Positions 26,098 through 35,591 of a stretch of 64,000 nt of DNA are shown here, one piece after another. The DNA comes from Niveibacterium microcysteis (GTDB lineage: Bacteria > Pseudomonadota > Gammaproteobacteria > Burkholderiales > Rhodocyclaceae): the NCBI RefSeq assembly GCF_017161445.1, contig NZ_CP071060.1, positions 1,984,001 through 2,048,000 on the forward strand, read 5' to 3'. Made by a program: the position numbers and the translations under genes. The notes under the pieces were generated by a model, which did not search any database, had not been told where the DNA came from, and saw only the letters and a program-made list of their open reading frames with translations. The stretch's first letter is position 1, and every line of letters begins with the position of its first letter.

Positions 26098-27333
26098 ATG
26101 GCATTCCAGCAAGGCCTCAGCGGGCTTAACGGCGCATCCAAGGCGATCGACGTCATCAGCAACAACGTCGCTAACACCAGCACGATCGGCTTCAAGAGCG
26201 CGCAGACCAAGTTCAACGATGTCTATGCCGCAGCACTCAACGGCTCAGCAGCCGGCGTGCAGGTGGGTATCGGCGTGAACGTCGGCGCAGTGGCACAGCT
26301 CTTCAACCAGGGCAACATAACGCCGACCGGCAACCCGCTTGATCTGGCGATCAACGGCAACGGATTCTTCCGGGTGCAGCAGCCTGGTGGCACGATCTCC
26401 TACACCCGTAACGGGCAATTCGAAATCGACAAAAATGGTTACATCGTCAATTCCGCTGGCTATCGCCTACAAGGCTACCCAGCCAACTCTCTTGGCGTTA
26501 TTTTGCCGGCAACGCCAACTGACATTTTTCTGAACACGGCGGACCTTCAACCGAAGCAGACCGAGTCGGTGAAGATGGGTATCAACCTCGACTCGCGCCA
26601 GGCCGTCCCTACGGTGCCATTCACAAGCACGGCCGCTGCGCCGCTTCCAGACCCACTTTCGTACAACTCGTCAACATCGGTATCGATCTTCGATTCGCTC
26701 GGTAACTCCCACATCTACACGATGTACTTCGTGAAGACCGGCGGAGGCAACTGGGACATGCACACTTCGGTTGATGGCGCGGTTACAACAGGGCCAACGC
26801 CGCTTGCTTTCGATTCCTCTGGCAAGCTAACGACGGTTATGCCAATTGCCATGACGGCCACGATTGCAGCGTCGTTTGGTGCCATTTCGCCGATTTCGTT
26901 TGATCTGGATTTCACTGGCACGACGCAGTACGGCAGCGCGTTCGGCATCAACCGCCAAGTGCAAGACGGTTACGCGTCTGGGCGTCTTTCGGGCGTCACG
27001 ATCGCGCAGGACGGGACGCTGCAGGGCCGCTACAGCAACGGCCAGTCGAAGATCCTCGGCCAAACCGTGCTGGCGAGCTTCGCCAACCCGAATGGCTTGC
27101 TCTCGCTCGGCCAGAACCTGTGGGGCGAGTCGCCCGAATCGGGTCAGCCGCTGGTTGGTAGCCCGGGCTCCGGCAGCCTTGGCCTGGTGCAGGCCGGTTC
27201 GGTGGAGGAATCGAACGTCGATCTGACCGCAGCACTGGTCGATCTGATCACCCAGCAGCGCAGTTACCAAGCGAATTCGCAGTCGATCAAGACGCAGGAT
27301 CAGATTCTGCAGACCCTGGTCAACCTGCGGTAA
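26098..27333 (+). CDS. flgE: Flagellar hook protein FlgE
   Basis: FlgE builds the hook. The 411-residue protein has the N-terminal rod/hook motif (FQQGLSGLNGASKAIDVISN, NNVANTST), the central hook domains, and the C-terminal motif VEESNVDLTAALVDLITQQR. Its central part (about residues 175-290) is less GC-rich than its ends, consistent with a variable surface domain. ATG with AAGGAG eight bases upstream. Confidence 0.96.
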   Translation: MAFQQGLSGLNGASKAIDVISNNVANTSTIGFKSAQTKFNDVYAAALNGSAAGVQVGIGVNVGAVAQLFNQGNITPTGNPLDLAINGNGFFRVQQPGGTISYTRNGQFEIDKNGYIVNSAGYRLQGYPANSLGVILPATPTDIFLNTADLQPKQTESVKMGINLDSRQAVPTVPFTSTAAAPLPDPLSYNSSTSVSIFDSLGNSHIYTMYFVKTGGGNWDMHTSVDGAVTTGPTPLAFDSSGKLTTVMPIAMTATIAASFGAISPISFDLDFTGTTQYGSAFGINRQVQDGYASGRLSGVTIAQDGTLQGRYSNGQSKILGQTVLASFANPNGLLSLGQNLWGESPESGQPLVGSPGSGSLGLVQAGSVEESNVDLTAALVDLITQQRSYQANSQSIKTQDQILQTLVNLR

Positions 27334-27404
27334 GGGTCGGCTGAGGGGGGGTTGTGACCCGCACGTAGCCAAAGCAGTCAAGCCAACGGAAACGGAAACC
27401 ACAA

Positions 27405-28145
27405 ATGGACCGTGCGATCTATACAGCGATGACCGGCGCCAAGAGCACTTTGCTGCAACAGGCATCGGTTGGACACAACCTCTCCAACGCCACCACCGAC
27501 GGCTTCCGTTCGGAACTGCATCGCCTGCGGGCGGTGCCGGTCCAGACGCAGGCCTTGCCGTCGCGCGCCTTTGTTGTCGACGCGAGTGTGGCCAACGACT
27601 TCACCCCTGGCGCACTGCAATCGACCGGCCGCGCGCTCGACGTTGCGATCAATGGCAAGGGCTGGTTCGCGGTGCAAACGCCGGACGGTGGCGAGGCCTA
27701 CACCCGCGCCGGCCGATTCGAAGTGAGCGCCAATGGCGAGCTGGTCAACGAGCGTGGCCTGCAGGTGCTCGGTGAGGGCGGGCCGATCGCGTTGCCCCCC
27801 GATAACAGCTACGAAATTGCCGGTGACGGCACGATCAGTGCGATTCCGCGTACCGGAAGCCGCAACAACGCCGAGGTGGTGGGGCGCCTGAAGCTGGTGA
27901 ACCCGGAAGAGGCGCAGATCCAGCGTGGTGACGATGGCTACTTCCGCCTCGCCAGCGGGCAGCCGGCCGAAGCCGACCCAGCGGTGAAGGTTGCCGGCGG
28001 TTACGTCGAGTCGAGCAACGTGAACATCGTTGAGCAAATGGTTCAGATGATCTCGCTCGCACGCCAGTTCGAAACCCAGACCCGCATGATGACCGCGATC
28101 GATACCAACGCGAAGGCGGCGGATCAGGTGCTGTCGGTAACCTGA
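27405..28145 (+). CDS. flgF: Flagellar proximal rod protein FlgF
   Basis: FlgF is the proximal rod protein between FlgC and FlgG. The 246-residue product starts MDRAIYTAMTGAKSTLLQQA and has the C-terminal VESSNVNIVEQMVQMISLAR helix. It shares the rod/hook family N- and C-termini with FlgG downstream. Confidence 0.96.
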   Translation: MDRAIYTAMTGAKSTLLQQASVGHNLSNATTDGFRSELHRLRAVPVQTQALPSRAFVVDASVANDFTPGALQSTGRALDVAINGKGWFAVQTPDGGEAYTRAGRFEVSANGELVNERGLQVLGEGGPIALPPDNSYEIAGDGTISAIPRTGSRNNAEVVGRLKLVNPEEAQIQRGDDGYFRLASGQPAEADPAVKVAGGYVESSNVNIVEQMVQMISLARQFETQTRMMTAIDTNAKAADQVLSVT

Positions 28146-28245
28146 CCAGGACGATGAATTGAAGCCGGCTTTGCCCGCTTATCCGGGCTAGGTCGCTTGA
28201 TGCGGGCGCCGACAATGGTGTCACGCGTGTAGAAGGAGAAGCACC

Positions 28246-29028
28246 ATGGTTCCCGCACTTTGGGTGGCCCGTACCGGTCTCGATGCCCAGCAAACACAGC
28301 TGGACGTCATTTCGAACAACCTTGCGAACGTCAGCACCAATGGCTACAAGCGTGCTCGCGCGGTGTTCGAGGATCTCCTCTACCAGACCTTGCGCCAGCC
28401 CGGCGCACAGTCCTCGCAGCAGACACAGATTCCGTCCGGCCTGCAGCTGGGCACCGGTGTTCGCCCGGTCGCCACGGTCAAGAACCATAGCCAGGGCAAC
28501 CTTCAGCAGACCGGCAACACCCTGGACGTCGCAATCCAGGGCGAAGGCTATTTTCAGATCCTCCTGCCCGATGGCACGCTCGGTTACACGCGCGACGGTT
28601 CCTTCCAGAAGGACAACACAGGTCAGATGGTCACATCGAGCGGTTATCCGCTCGATCCGTCGATCACGATCCCGCCGAACGCCCAGTCCGTGACGATTGG
28701 CAAGGACGGCGTCGTCAGCGTCACGACGCCCGGCACTGCAGCGCCGACGCAGATCGGCACGATCCAGGTGGCTACGTTCGTCAATCCGGCAGGATTGCAG
28801 TCGGTTGGTGAAAACCTGTTCCTCGAAACTGCGTCGAGCGGCACGCCGACGCCGACGACGCCCGGTACGAATGGTGCGGGTGTGCTGAATCAGAACTACG
28901 TTGAAACCTCCAACGTGAACGTGGCGGAAGAGCTAGTCGGGCTGATCCAGACGCAGCGTGCCTACGAATTCAACTCCAAGGTTGTGAGTACCGCAGACGC
29001 GATGCTGGGCCGCCTCTCGCAACTCTGA
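28246..29028 (+). CDS. flgG: Flagellar distal rod protein FlgG
   Basis: FlgG forms the distal rod that crosses the P- and L-rings. The 260-residue protein starts [20 protein letters not shown], has the [10 protein letters not shown] motif, and ends with [28 protein letters not shown] precedes the ATG. Length is normal. Confidence 0.97.
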   Translation: MVPALWVARTGLDAQQTQLDVISNNLANVSTNGYKRARAVFEDLLYQTLRQPGAQSSQQTQIPSGLQLGTGVRPVATVKNHSQGNLQQTGNTLDVAIQGEGYFQILLPDGTLGYTRDGSFQKDNTGQMVTSSGYPLDPSITIPPNAQSVTIGKDGVVSVTTPGTAAPTQIGTIQVATFVNPAGLQSVGENLFLETASSGTPTPTTPGTNGAGVLNQNYVETSNVNVAEELVGLIQTQRAYEFNSKVVSTADAMLGRLSQL

Positions 29029-29033
29029 AGGGG

Positions 29034-29711
29034 ATGATCATGTGCCGGCTCGCTCAACTGACCATGCTGATGTCGGCCGCGTTGCTGACGGCTTGCGTGA
29101 CGCCGCCGATGACCAACGTGCAGCAGCCGATGACGACACGGGCGCAACCGCGCCCGGTGAGCGAGCCGATTGCGGGTTCGCTGTTCAGCACCAATGCCGC
29201 GCAGCGCGGCATGTTCGAAGATCGCCGCGCACGCCTCGTCGGCGACACGTTGACGATCAATTTGGTCGAAAAGACTGCCGCAACGAAAAACGCCAACAGC
29301 AGCGCGAGCCGCGATTCGGAAATCAGCGCGAGCATTCCGACCATGACCAAGGTGCCGCTCAAGTACCTGCAGGGGCTCGATCTGGCGGCAAGCACCGGTA
29401 ACACCTTCTCTGGCAAGGGCGCATCGTCGGCCAACAACAACTTCACCGGCACGATTACCGTCACGGTGATCGACGTGTACCCGAACGGCAACCTGCTGGT
29501 TTCGGGCGAGAAACGTGTTGCGATCAACCAGGGCGACGAATTCATCCGCTTCTCGGGGGTCGTGAATCCGATGCATGTGACGGCCGCCAATGCGGTGAAT
29601 TCCACGCAGGTGGCCGATGCCCGCATCGAATACAAGGGCAGCGGCTATATCGACGATGCGCAGCAGATGGGCTGGCTGACGCGCTTCTTCCAGGTCATTT
29701 CGCCGTTCTGA
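29034..29711 (+). CDS. flgH: Flagellar L-ring lipoprotein FlgH
   Basis: FlgH forms the L-ring in the outer membrane. The 225-residue precursor has a lipoprotein signal with lipobox LTAC (cysteine at about residue 21). The motif GSLFS and the later DTLTINLVEKTAATKNANSS are typical. An ATG two codons downstream (29040) is an alternative start. Five bases after flgG. Confidence 0.96.
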   Translation: MIMCRLAQLTMLMSAALLTACVTPPMTNVQQPMTTRAQPRPVSEPIAGSLFSTNAAQRGMFEDRRARLVGDTLTINLVEKTAATKNANSSASRDSEISASIPTMTKVPLKYLQGLDLAASTGNTFSGKGASSANNNFTGTITVTVIDVYPNGNLLVSGEKRVAINQGDEFIRFSGVVNPMHVTAANAVNSTQVADARIEYKGSGYIDDAQQMGWLTRFFQVISPF

Positions 29712-29753
29712 TTGTCGGCGCGGGCCCGGGACGCAGGAAGCTGAGGAAACGAC

Positions 29754-30857
29754 ATGCGCAGATGGATTCGGGGAATGCTCGCCGCGGCGCTGCTGCTTGG
29801 CAGCGTGGCGGCCAGTGCGGAGCGCATCAAGGACATCGCCAACTTCGCAGGCGTGCGCAGCAACCCGCTGGTTGGCTACGGCCTGGTCGTGGGTTTGGAC
29901 GGCAGCGGCGACCAGACAACGCAGACCCCGTTCACCGTGCAGAGCATCGTGAACATGCTGTCGAACATGGGCATCGCGTTGCCGCCGGGCGTGAGCCTGC
30001 AACTCAAGAACGTCGCCGCGGTGATGGTGACCGCCACGCTGCCGCCCTTCGCGCAGCCGGGTCAGGCGATCGACGTGACCGCCTCGTCGCTCGGCAACGC
30101 CAAGAGCCTCAAGGGCGGCACGCTGCTGATGACGCCGCTGAAGGGCGCGGATGGCAATGTGTACGCGCTGGCGCAAGGCAACCTTGTGATCAGCGGTGCG
30201 AGCGGCGGTGGAGGCGGCTCGAAGGTCACCGTGAATCATCTGTCTGCGGGCCGCATTCCGGGTGGCGCGACCGTGGAGCGAGCGGTGTTGATGCCGGTCG
30301 GGGCTGAGGATACGGTGTCGGTGGAGCTCAAGGACGCCGATTTCGGCACCGCGCAGAAAGTGGCCGATGCGATCAACCGCAACCTCGGCAGCGGCTTGGC
30401 GGCTGCGCTGGATGGTCGCAGGATCCAGGTGAAGGCGCCGGCGGAACCGGATCGCCGCGTCGCCTTCCTCGGCATGATCGAGAACCTCGACGTGACGCCC
30501 GAGCAAGGCATGGCGCGGGTCGTCGTAAATTCGCGTACCGGCTCGGTGGTGATGAACCGCGCGGTTCAGCTGCAAGATTGCGCCGTCGCGCACGGCAACC
30601 TGACGGTGACTGTGACGGCCGACAACCAGGTCAGCCAGCCGGGCGCATTCTCGAACGGGCAGACGCGCAACGTGCAGAACGCGCAGGTCGACATCAAGCA
30701 GGAGCCCGGCAATCTGATCCGCGTGAAGGCCGGCGCCAATCTGGCGGATGTGGTGAAAGCAATCAATGCGGTGGGCGCCAATCCGCTGGACATGATTGCG
30801 ATCCTGCAGGCAATGAAGGCCGCGGGCGCCCTGCGCGCCGAGCTGGAAGTGATCTGA
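29754..30857 (+). CDS. flgI: Flagellar P-ring protein FlgI
   Basis: FlgI forms the P-ring in the periplasm, with FlgA as its assembly chaperone. The 367-residue precursor has a cleavable signal peptide ending about VAASA, then the conserved ERIKDIANFAGVRSNPLVGYG, and the C-terminal DMIAILQAMKAAGALRAELEV. Confidence 0.97.
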   Translation: MRRWIRGMLAAALLLGSVAASAERIKDIANFAGVRSNPLVGYGLVVGLDGSGDQTTQTPFTVQSIVNMLSNMGIALPPGVSLQLKNVAAVMVTATLPPFAQPGQAIDVTASSLGNAKSLKGGTLLMTPLKGADGNVYALAQGNLVISGASGGGGGSKVTVNHLSAGRIPGGATVERAVLMPVGAEDTVSVELKDADFGTAQKVADAINRNLGSGLAAALDGRRIQVKAPAEPDRRVAFLGMIENLDVTPEQGMARVVVNSRTGSVVMNRAVQLQDCAVAHGNLTVTVTADNQVSQPGAFSNGQTRNVQNAQVDIKQEPGNLIRVKAGANLADVVKAINAVGANPLDMIAILQAMKAAGALRAELEVI

Positions 30858-30868
30858 CGGCGGCGCCC

Positions 30869-31780
30869 ATGGCTGCTCCAGTCCAGGATTCGATCTTCGA
30901 TACACGCCGGCTGGCCGATCTCAAGCGGCTGTCCAGCGAACGCTCGCCGGAATCGATCAAGGCGGTGGCGCAGCAGTTCGAAGCGCTGTTCGTGCAGATG
31001 ATCATGAAGCAGATGCGCGAGAGCACCACGTTTGGTGGGCCGAGTTTCGACGGTGAGACCGCACAGTTCTACCGTGGCATGGCCGACCAGCAGCTCGCGC
31101 TCAATCTCTCCAAGGGCAGGGGTATCGGTCTGGCGCGCGCGATCGAGCGCCAGATGGGCGCCAACATGGGCATCGATACCGGCTTGTCGAACGACATCCC
31201 GGCACCGCCGGCGCGTGCGGTGTTGCCAGGGGCGGTGGCGGCAAAGTCTGCCGCGATGCCGGCGAACGGGCAGAATTCGCCGGCGGCTAACACCGCCGGG
31301 AACACTTCAAGCGGTTTCGTCGACAAGATCTGGTCGCACGCACAGGCTGCCGCCAAGGCGCTCGGCGTACCGGCGCAGTTTGTGGTGGGGCATGCGGCGC
31401 TGGAGACGGGCTGGGGCAAGGGTGAGATCACGCGGGCCAACGGCGCGCCCTCCTACAACCTGTTCAACATCAAGGCCGGTGCGGACTGGAAGGGCGACAC
31501 CGTCGAGGCTTCAACGATCGAATACATGGGCGGCGTGCCGACTCGCCGCACCGAGCGTTTCCGCGCCTATGCCTCATACGATGAGGCGTTCCGCGACTAC
31601 GCGCGTTTGCTGACGGCCAATCCGCGCTACGCGCAGGTCAGCGGCCAGGCAGACGCAGCGGGCTTTGCCCAGGCGCTGACCCGTGGCGGCTACGCGACCG
31701 ACCCGATGTACGCCGACAAGCTCACCCGCATCATCGGCGGCAATACGCTGCGCACTGCACTGTCCTCCGACAGTCTCTGA
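30869..31780 (+). CDS. flgJ: Flagellar rod-cap and peptidoglycan hydrolase FlgJ
   Basis: FlgJ caps the growing rod and opens the cell wall. The frame is open further upstream inside flgI, but the start is best placed at ATG 30869 (MAAPVQDSIFDTRRL), giving 303 residues. The N-terminal rod-cap domain (FEALFVQMIMKQMREST) is followed by a linker and a C-terminal glucosaminidase-type domain (about 150-303) with the catalytic-glutamate motif HAALETGWGKGEI. Both domains are intact, as in gamma- and betaproteobacteria. Confidence 0.95.
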   Translation: MAAPVQDSIFDTRRLADLKRLSSERSPESIKAVAQQFEALFVQMIMKQMRESTTFGGPSFDGETAQFYRGMADQQLALNLSKGRGIGLARAIERQMGANMGIDTGLSNDIPAPPARAVLPGAVAAKSAAMPANGQNSPAANTAGNTSSGFVDKIWSHAQAAAKALGVPAQFVVGHAALETGWGKGEITRANGAPSYNLFNIKAGADWKGDTVEASTIEYMGGVPTRRTERFRAYASYDEAFRDYARLLTANPRYAQVSGQADAAGFAQALTRGGYATDPMYADKLTRIIGGNTLRTALSSDSL

Positions 31781-31888
31781 ACCGCCTCCCGACTGACACT
31801 GGCGCGACCGTTTGCGGCCGAGCGGCTGCGTGGTCGTCGCTTTGCAATAGCGCGGGCAAACCCAAGTATTTCAAGGTGTTTGCAAAGC

Positions 31889-31904
31889 AGGCAAAGGAAT
31901 TGCT
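31889..31904 (+). promoter_or_regulatory. Promoter candidate for flgKL (sigma-54, overlapping a sigma-28-like site)
   Basis: AGGCAAAGGAATTGCT has GGCA and TTGC with the ten-base GG-GC spacing of sigma-54 sites and lies 37 bases before the flgK ATG. An overlapping sigma-28-like reading (CAAAG, then GCCGTAAA at 31912-31919) has a poor -35. A second sigma-54-like site (TGGTCGTCGCTTTGCA) lies at 31831-31846. Confidence 0.45.
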
Positions 31905-31940
31905 TAGAAGTGCCGTAAAGGGCATTACGAGGCAATCGTC

Positions 31941-33935
31941 ATGGGCAACAGCGTACTCAACATCGGCATCTCAGGCATCAACGCTGCGCAGGCGGGTCTG
32001 GTCACGACCGGCCACAACATCTCGAACGCCTCCACTGCCGGGTATAGCCGCCAGCAAATCGTCCAGAGCACCAACCAGCCGGTGTTTTCGGGGGCCGGCT
32101 ACTTTGGCCAAGGCACGAATGTCCAGACGATCAAGCGCAGCTACAACAGCTATCTCGAACAGCAGGTGCTGACGGCCAATTCGCGCTATCAGGAGATGAA
32201 CACCTACTACGAGCAGGTCAAGCAGATCGACGACCTGTTCGGTGACCCGAGCGCGGGCTTGTCGCCGGCCATTCAGGATTTCTTCAAAGGCGTGCAGAGC
32301 GTGGCGGCAAACGCTACCAGTATCCCTTCGCGCCAGTCGATGCTGTCGCAATCCGAGGCTTTGGTCGCGCGCTTCCAGACGCTCAATACGCGCATCGACG
32401 AGTTGCGTGACCTGGTTGGCGGCGAGATCAATGGCACCGTTACCGAGATCAACAGCCTTGCGGGCCAGATCGGCGAGCTGAACCAGCGCATCATCTACGC
32501 GTCGAACATCGGCGCCGGCCAACCGCCGAACGATCTGCTCGACGAGCGCGCCCAGTTGGTGTCGCAGCTCAACGATCAGGTACGCGTGACGACGATGTCG
32601 AACGAAGACGGTTCGATCAACGTTTTCGTCGGGAATGGTCAGCCTCTGGTGGTGCGTTCCGATGTCGCAACGCTGACGGCTCAACCTTCACGTGCCGACC
32701 TGTCGCGCATCGTCGTCGCGATTCAGTTGCCGACCGGCGGTGGGCAGGAATTGCCGGATGCGGCATTTTCTGGCGGCAAACTTTCCGGTTTGCTCAACTT
32801 CCGTAGCGAATCGCTGGACTCTGTGCAGAACGGTCTCGGACGCCTGGCCCTCGGCATCACCCAGACTTTCAATGCGCAGCATCGCCTTGGCCAGGATCTC
32901 GACGGCGCACTGGGTGGCGACTATTTCCAGCCGCTGGCCGGTCGCACGATCTATCCGAACAGCCCGTCGAACACCGGTACGGCTCAGATTGATGTGCCGA
33001 TCACGAATGCGTCCGACCTCACGACCAGTGACTATTCGCTGACCTACACGGCGGCGAATACCTTCCAGTTGGTTCGGCGCTCCGATTCGCAGGTGTGGAC
33101 CGCCTCCGGTGCCACACCCGCAGCCGCGCTGGCTGCGGTGCTCGCGGCTGCGCCATCGCAAGGTTTTTCGATGACCTTGAGCGGCGCGCCAGCTGTAGGC
33201 GATAGCTTCACGATTCAGCCGACCCGTGCAGCAGCCGATCAGTTTGCGGTGGCGATCAAGGATCCGCGCCTGATCGCAGCCGCCGCGCCGATCCGGACCC
33301 TGGCGACCAATGCGAATACCGGCTCCGCGAGCATTACGCAGGGTGTGGTGAGCGATGTCACCAACCTCGCGCCGCCGCCCGCGCTGACCTTGCCGCTAAC
33401 CTTCACGTACAACGCGGGCAACCTGTCCGGTTTTCCGGCAGGTTTCCCGATCACGGTTACGCAGCCGAACGGCACCAGCACGAGCTACCCGGCGGGTGGG
33501 CCGATTCCATATTCGGATGGCGCCAAGATCGCGTTCGGCGGTGTGTCCTTCACGATTTCCGGCACACCGAAGAATGGCGATAGCTTCACCATGGAACGCA
33601 ACCCTGGTGGGGTGTCGGATAGCCGCAATGCGGTCTTGCTGGGCCAGCTTCAGCAGGTGAAGACGCTGATCGGCAATTCAGCGAGCTACGAAGCTGCCTA
33701 TGCGCAGCTGGTCGGCGAGATCGGTTCGCGCACGCGTGAAGTACAGGTGACTTCGGAGTCGCAGAAGGTGGTTGCTGAGCGTGCCAAGGATGCTCAGCAG
33801 GCACTGGTGGGTGTGAACCTCGATGAGGAGGCGGCCAATCTGGTCCGCTACCAGCAGGCGTATCAGGCGGCAGGCAAGGTCATGCAGGTCGCCAGCACGC
33901 TGTTTAACGAGATTTTGGCGATCGGCCGTGGATGA
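31941..33935 (+). CDS. flgK: Hook-filament junction protein FlgK (HAP1)
   Basis: FlgK is the first hook-filament junction protein and a FlgN client. The 664-residue protein starts MGNSVLNIGISGINAAQAGL, with HNISNASTAGYSRQ, and ends with the conserved VNLDEEAANLVRYQQAYQAA helix. The central region is repeat-like and longer than in E. coli (547 residues), with two similar GDSF(T) loops around residues 420 and 545, suggesting duplicated surface domains. Confidence 0.95.
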   Translation: MGNSVLNIGISGINAAQAGLVTTGHNISNASTAGYSRQQIVQSTNQPVFSGAGYFGQGTNVQTIKRSYNSYLEQQVLTANSRYQEMNTYYEQVKQIDDLFGDPSAGLSPAIQDFFKGVQSVAANATSIPSRQSMLSQSEALVARFQTLNTRIDELRDLVGGEINGTVTEINSLAGQIGELNQRIIYASNIGAGQPPNDLLDERAQLVSQLNDQVRVTTMSNEDGSINVFVGNGQPLVVRSDVATLTAQPSRADLSRIVVAIQLPTGGGQELPDAAFSGGKLSGLLNFRSESLDSVQNGLGRLALGITQTFNAQHRLGQDLDGALGGDYFQPLAGRTIYPNSPSNTGTAQIDVPITNASDLTTSDYSLTYTAANTFQLVRRSDSQVWTASGATPAAALAAVLAAAPSQGFSMTLSGAPAVGDSFTIQPTRAAADQFAVAIKDPRLIAAAAPIRTLATNANTGSASITQGVVSDVTNLAPPPALTLPLTFTYNAGNLSGFPAGFPITVTQPNGTSTSYPAGGPIPYSDGAKIAFGGVSFTISGTPKNGDSFTMERNPGGVSDSRNAVLLGQLQQVKTLIGNSASYEAAYAQLVGEIGSRTREVQVTSESQKVVAERAKDAQQALVGVNLDEEAANLVRYQQAYQAAGKVMQVASTLFNEILAIGRG

Positions 33936-33952
33936 TTGACTGGAGCTAAGCC

Positions 33953-35137
33953 ATGCGTGTTTCAACCGGAATGATTTATGACAATGGAACGACCCAGTTC
34001 CAGAATCGCGCCGGCGATTTGCTGAAACTCCAGCAGCAGATCTCCACCGGGCGGCGCGTCGTGGCCCCGTCGGATGATCCGATTGCTGCGTCGTCGGCGT
34101 TGATCGTTCAGCAGGCCAAGGGCGTCAACGAGCAGTGGGCAACCAACCGCGGCTCGGCGAAGGACTCGCTGCAGATCGTTGAGAGCAAGCTCTCAGGCGT
34201 TAGCGACCTGATCGCCTACCTCAAGGAGAAGACCATCCAGGCAGGCAATGGCTCGCTCAGCCCAGCTGACCGCAAGTCGATTGCGGTTGACGTACGGGCG
34301 CGTTTCGATGCGTTGGTCGGTCTTGCCAACAGCAACGATCCGCAAGGCGGCTACCTCTTCGCGGGCTTTCAGACGGACACGCAACCCTTTGTTGGCAGCA
34401 TTGCCAGCGGTGTCATCTATCAGGGCGACCAGGGGTCGCGGGCGCTGCAGATCAGCGATTCACGCGTGATCCCGGTCAGCAATTCGGGCAACGAGGTGTT
34501 CATGGACATCCCGAACCTGAACGGCGCCTTCCACACATCGGCTGGCGCAAGCAATTCCGGCGCTGCCGTGATTGACGACGGATCGGTCACCGGCACCTAC
34601 ACCGGTAACCAATACCGCATCGACTTCACCGGCCCCGGTAGCTATGACGTGTACGACGTGACGGCAGGCGGCGGGCCGATCAGCAGCGGTAGCTATGTCA
34701 GCGGCACCTCGATCGCTTTCGCGGGCATCCAGGTTTCGGTGTCGGGGACGCCGGCGGCGGGCGATACCTTCAGCATCGATCCCGGCGGCTATACCGATAT
34801 CTTCAATACGATCAAGACCTTCGTCGGGGCTCTGGAAAACTCCAGCGGCGCTGCGCTCAATACGCAGGTGACGCAGACTCTGGGCAAGCTCGACAAGGCG
34901 CTCGATAACGTGCTGCGTGTGACGGCGTCGGTCGGTTCGCGTGTCAACGAGGTACAGGCCGCAGAATCAGTCGGCTCGCAGGCTGATCTGCAGTACGCAA
35001 GCACGATCTCGCGCCTCACGGATCTGGACTACGCGCAGGCCAGCTCAGACGTCTCGCAGAAGACGGTTGCTTTGCAGGCTGCACAGCAGGCGTTCGTCAA
35101 GACCACGGGCCTGTCGCTCTTCAACTACATCGGGTGA
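33953..35137 (+). CDS. flgL: Hook-filament junction protein FlgL (HAP3)
   Basis: FlgL is the second junction protein, between FlgK and flagellin. The 394-residue protein starts MRVSTGMIYDNGTTQFQNRA and ends in the flagellin-like C-terminal helix (QASSDVSQKTVALQAAQQAF). The centre (about residues 190-275) has an inserted glycine- and serine-rich domain related in style to the GDTFSI loops in FlgK. Seventeen bases separate it from flgK. Confidence 0.95.
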   Translation: MRVSTGMIYDNGTTQFQNRAGDLLKLQQQISTGRRVVAPSDDPIAASSALIVQQAKGVNEQWATNRGSAKDSLQIVESKLSGVSDLIAYLKEKTIQAGNGSLSPADRKSIAVDVRARFDALVGLANSNDPQGGYLFAGFQTDTQPFVGSIASGVIYQGDQGSRALQISDSRVIPVSNSGNEVFMDIPNLNGAFHTSAGASNSGAAVIDDGSVTGTYTGNQYRIDFTGPGSYDVYDVTAGGGPISSGSYVSGTSIAFAGIQVSVSGTPAAGDTFSIDPGGYTDIFNTIKTFVGALENSSGAALNTQVTQTLGKLDKALDNVLRVTASVGSRVNEVQAAESVGSQADLQYASTISRLTDLDYAQASSDVSQKTVALQAAQQAFVKTTGLSLFNYIG

Positions 35138-35142
35138 GCGCC

Positions 35143-35577
35143 ATGCGTACGCCAATGCTTGTGCTGTTGCTTGGCGCGCTCGGTGCCTGTTCGAGCATCA
35201 AGGGTGACTATCCGTCCACACCGCTGATTCCCAACGCCGCAATCAACGTTGCGGACGGGCTGACCATCGCCCTGGAGGATATTGTTGCCGGTGCTGCGGT
35301 GATCGGCGTTGCCTACTACGTGATCGATCCGCTGGCGCCGAACTGGACGCTGCGCGCCGTGCGGCTCGACGAAGACCGCTACCGCATCGCGATGCGCATG
35401 AAGCGCTTTCACATGGGCGGCGAGGGTGAGGCGATGCAGCTCTTCAAGCGTCAGGCCGAAGACATGGTGCGGGCGCAGGGCTACAGCAGCTACACGATTG
35501 CCCGCTACGAGGAAGGGCAGGAGTCCAACTGGATTTCCGAGCGCGTTGCCAGCGGTGATCTGATCCTCAGGCGTTGA
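35143..35577 (+). CDS. Small lipoprotein downstream of flgL, function unknown
   Basis: I prefer the ATG at 35143, preceded by GGGTGAG, although the GTG at 35134 overlapping the flgL stop is possible. The 144-residue product has a lipoprotein signal with lipobox LGAC and mature N-terminus CSSIKGDYPSTP, a hydrophobic stretch (about residues 48-66, IALEDIVAGAAVIGVAYYVI) and a charged C-terminal domain. It is not a known flagellar ring or rod protein. It is the last gene of flgKL, converging on fliR 14 bases later, so it is probably expressed with the late flagellar genes. Confidence 0.82.
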   Translation: MRTPMLVLLLGALGACSSIKGDYPSTPLIPNAAINVADGLTIALEDIVAGAAVIGVAYYVIDPLAPNWTLRAVRLDEDRYRIAMRMKRFHMGGEGEAMQLFKRQAEDMVRAQGYSSYTIARYEEGQESNWISERVASGDLILRR

Positions 35578-35591
35578 AGCCTCTCCGCGGA

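Noticed and set aside
28962..30905. 647-codon open frame opposite flgG-flgH-flgI
   Set aside because: It runs across three well-supported genes on the other strand and has no recognisable domain.
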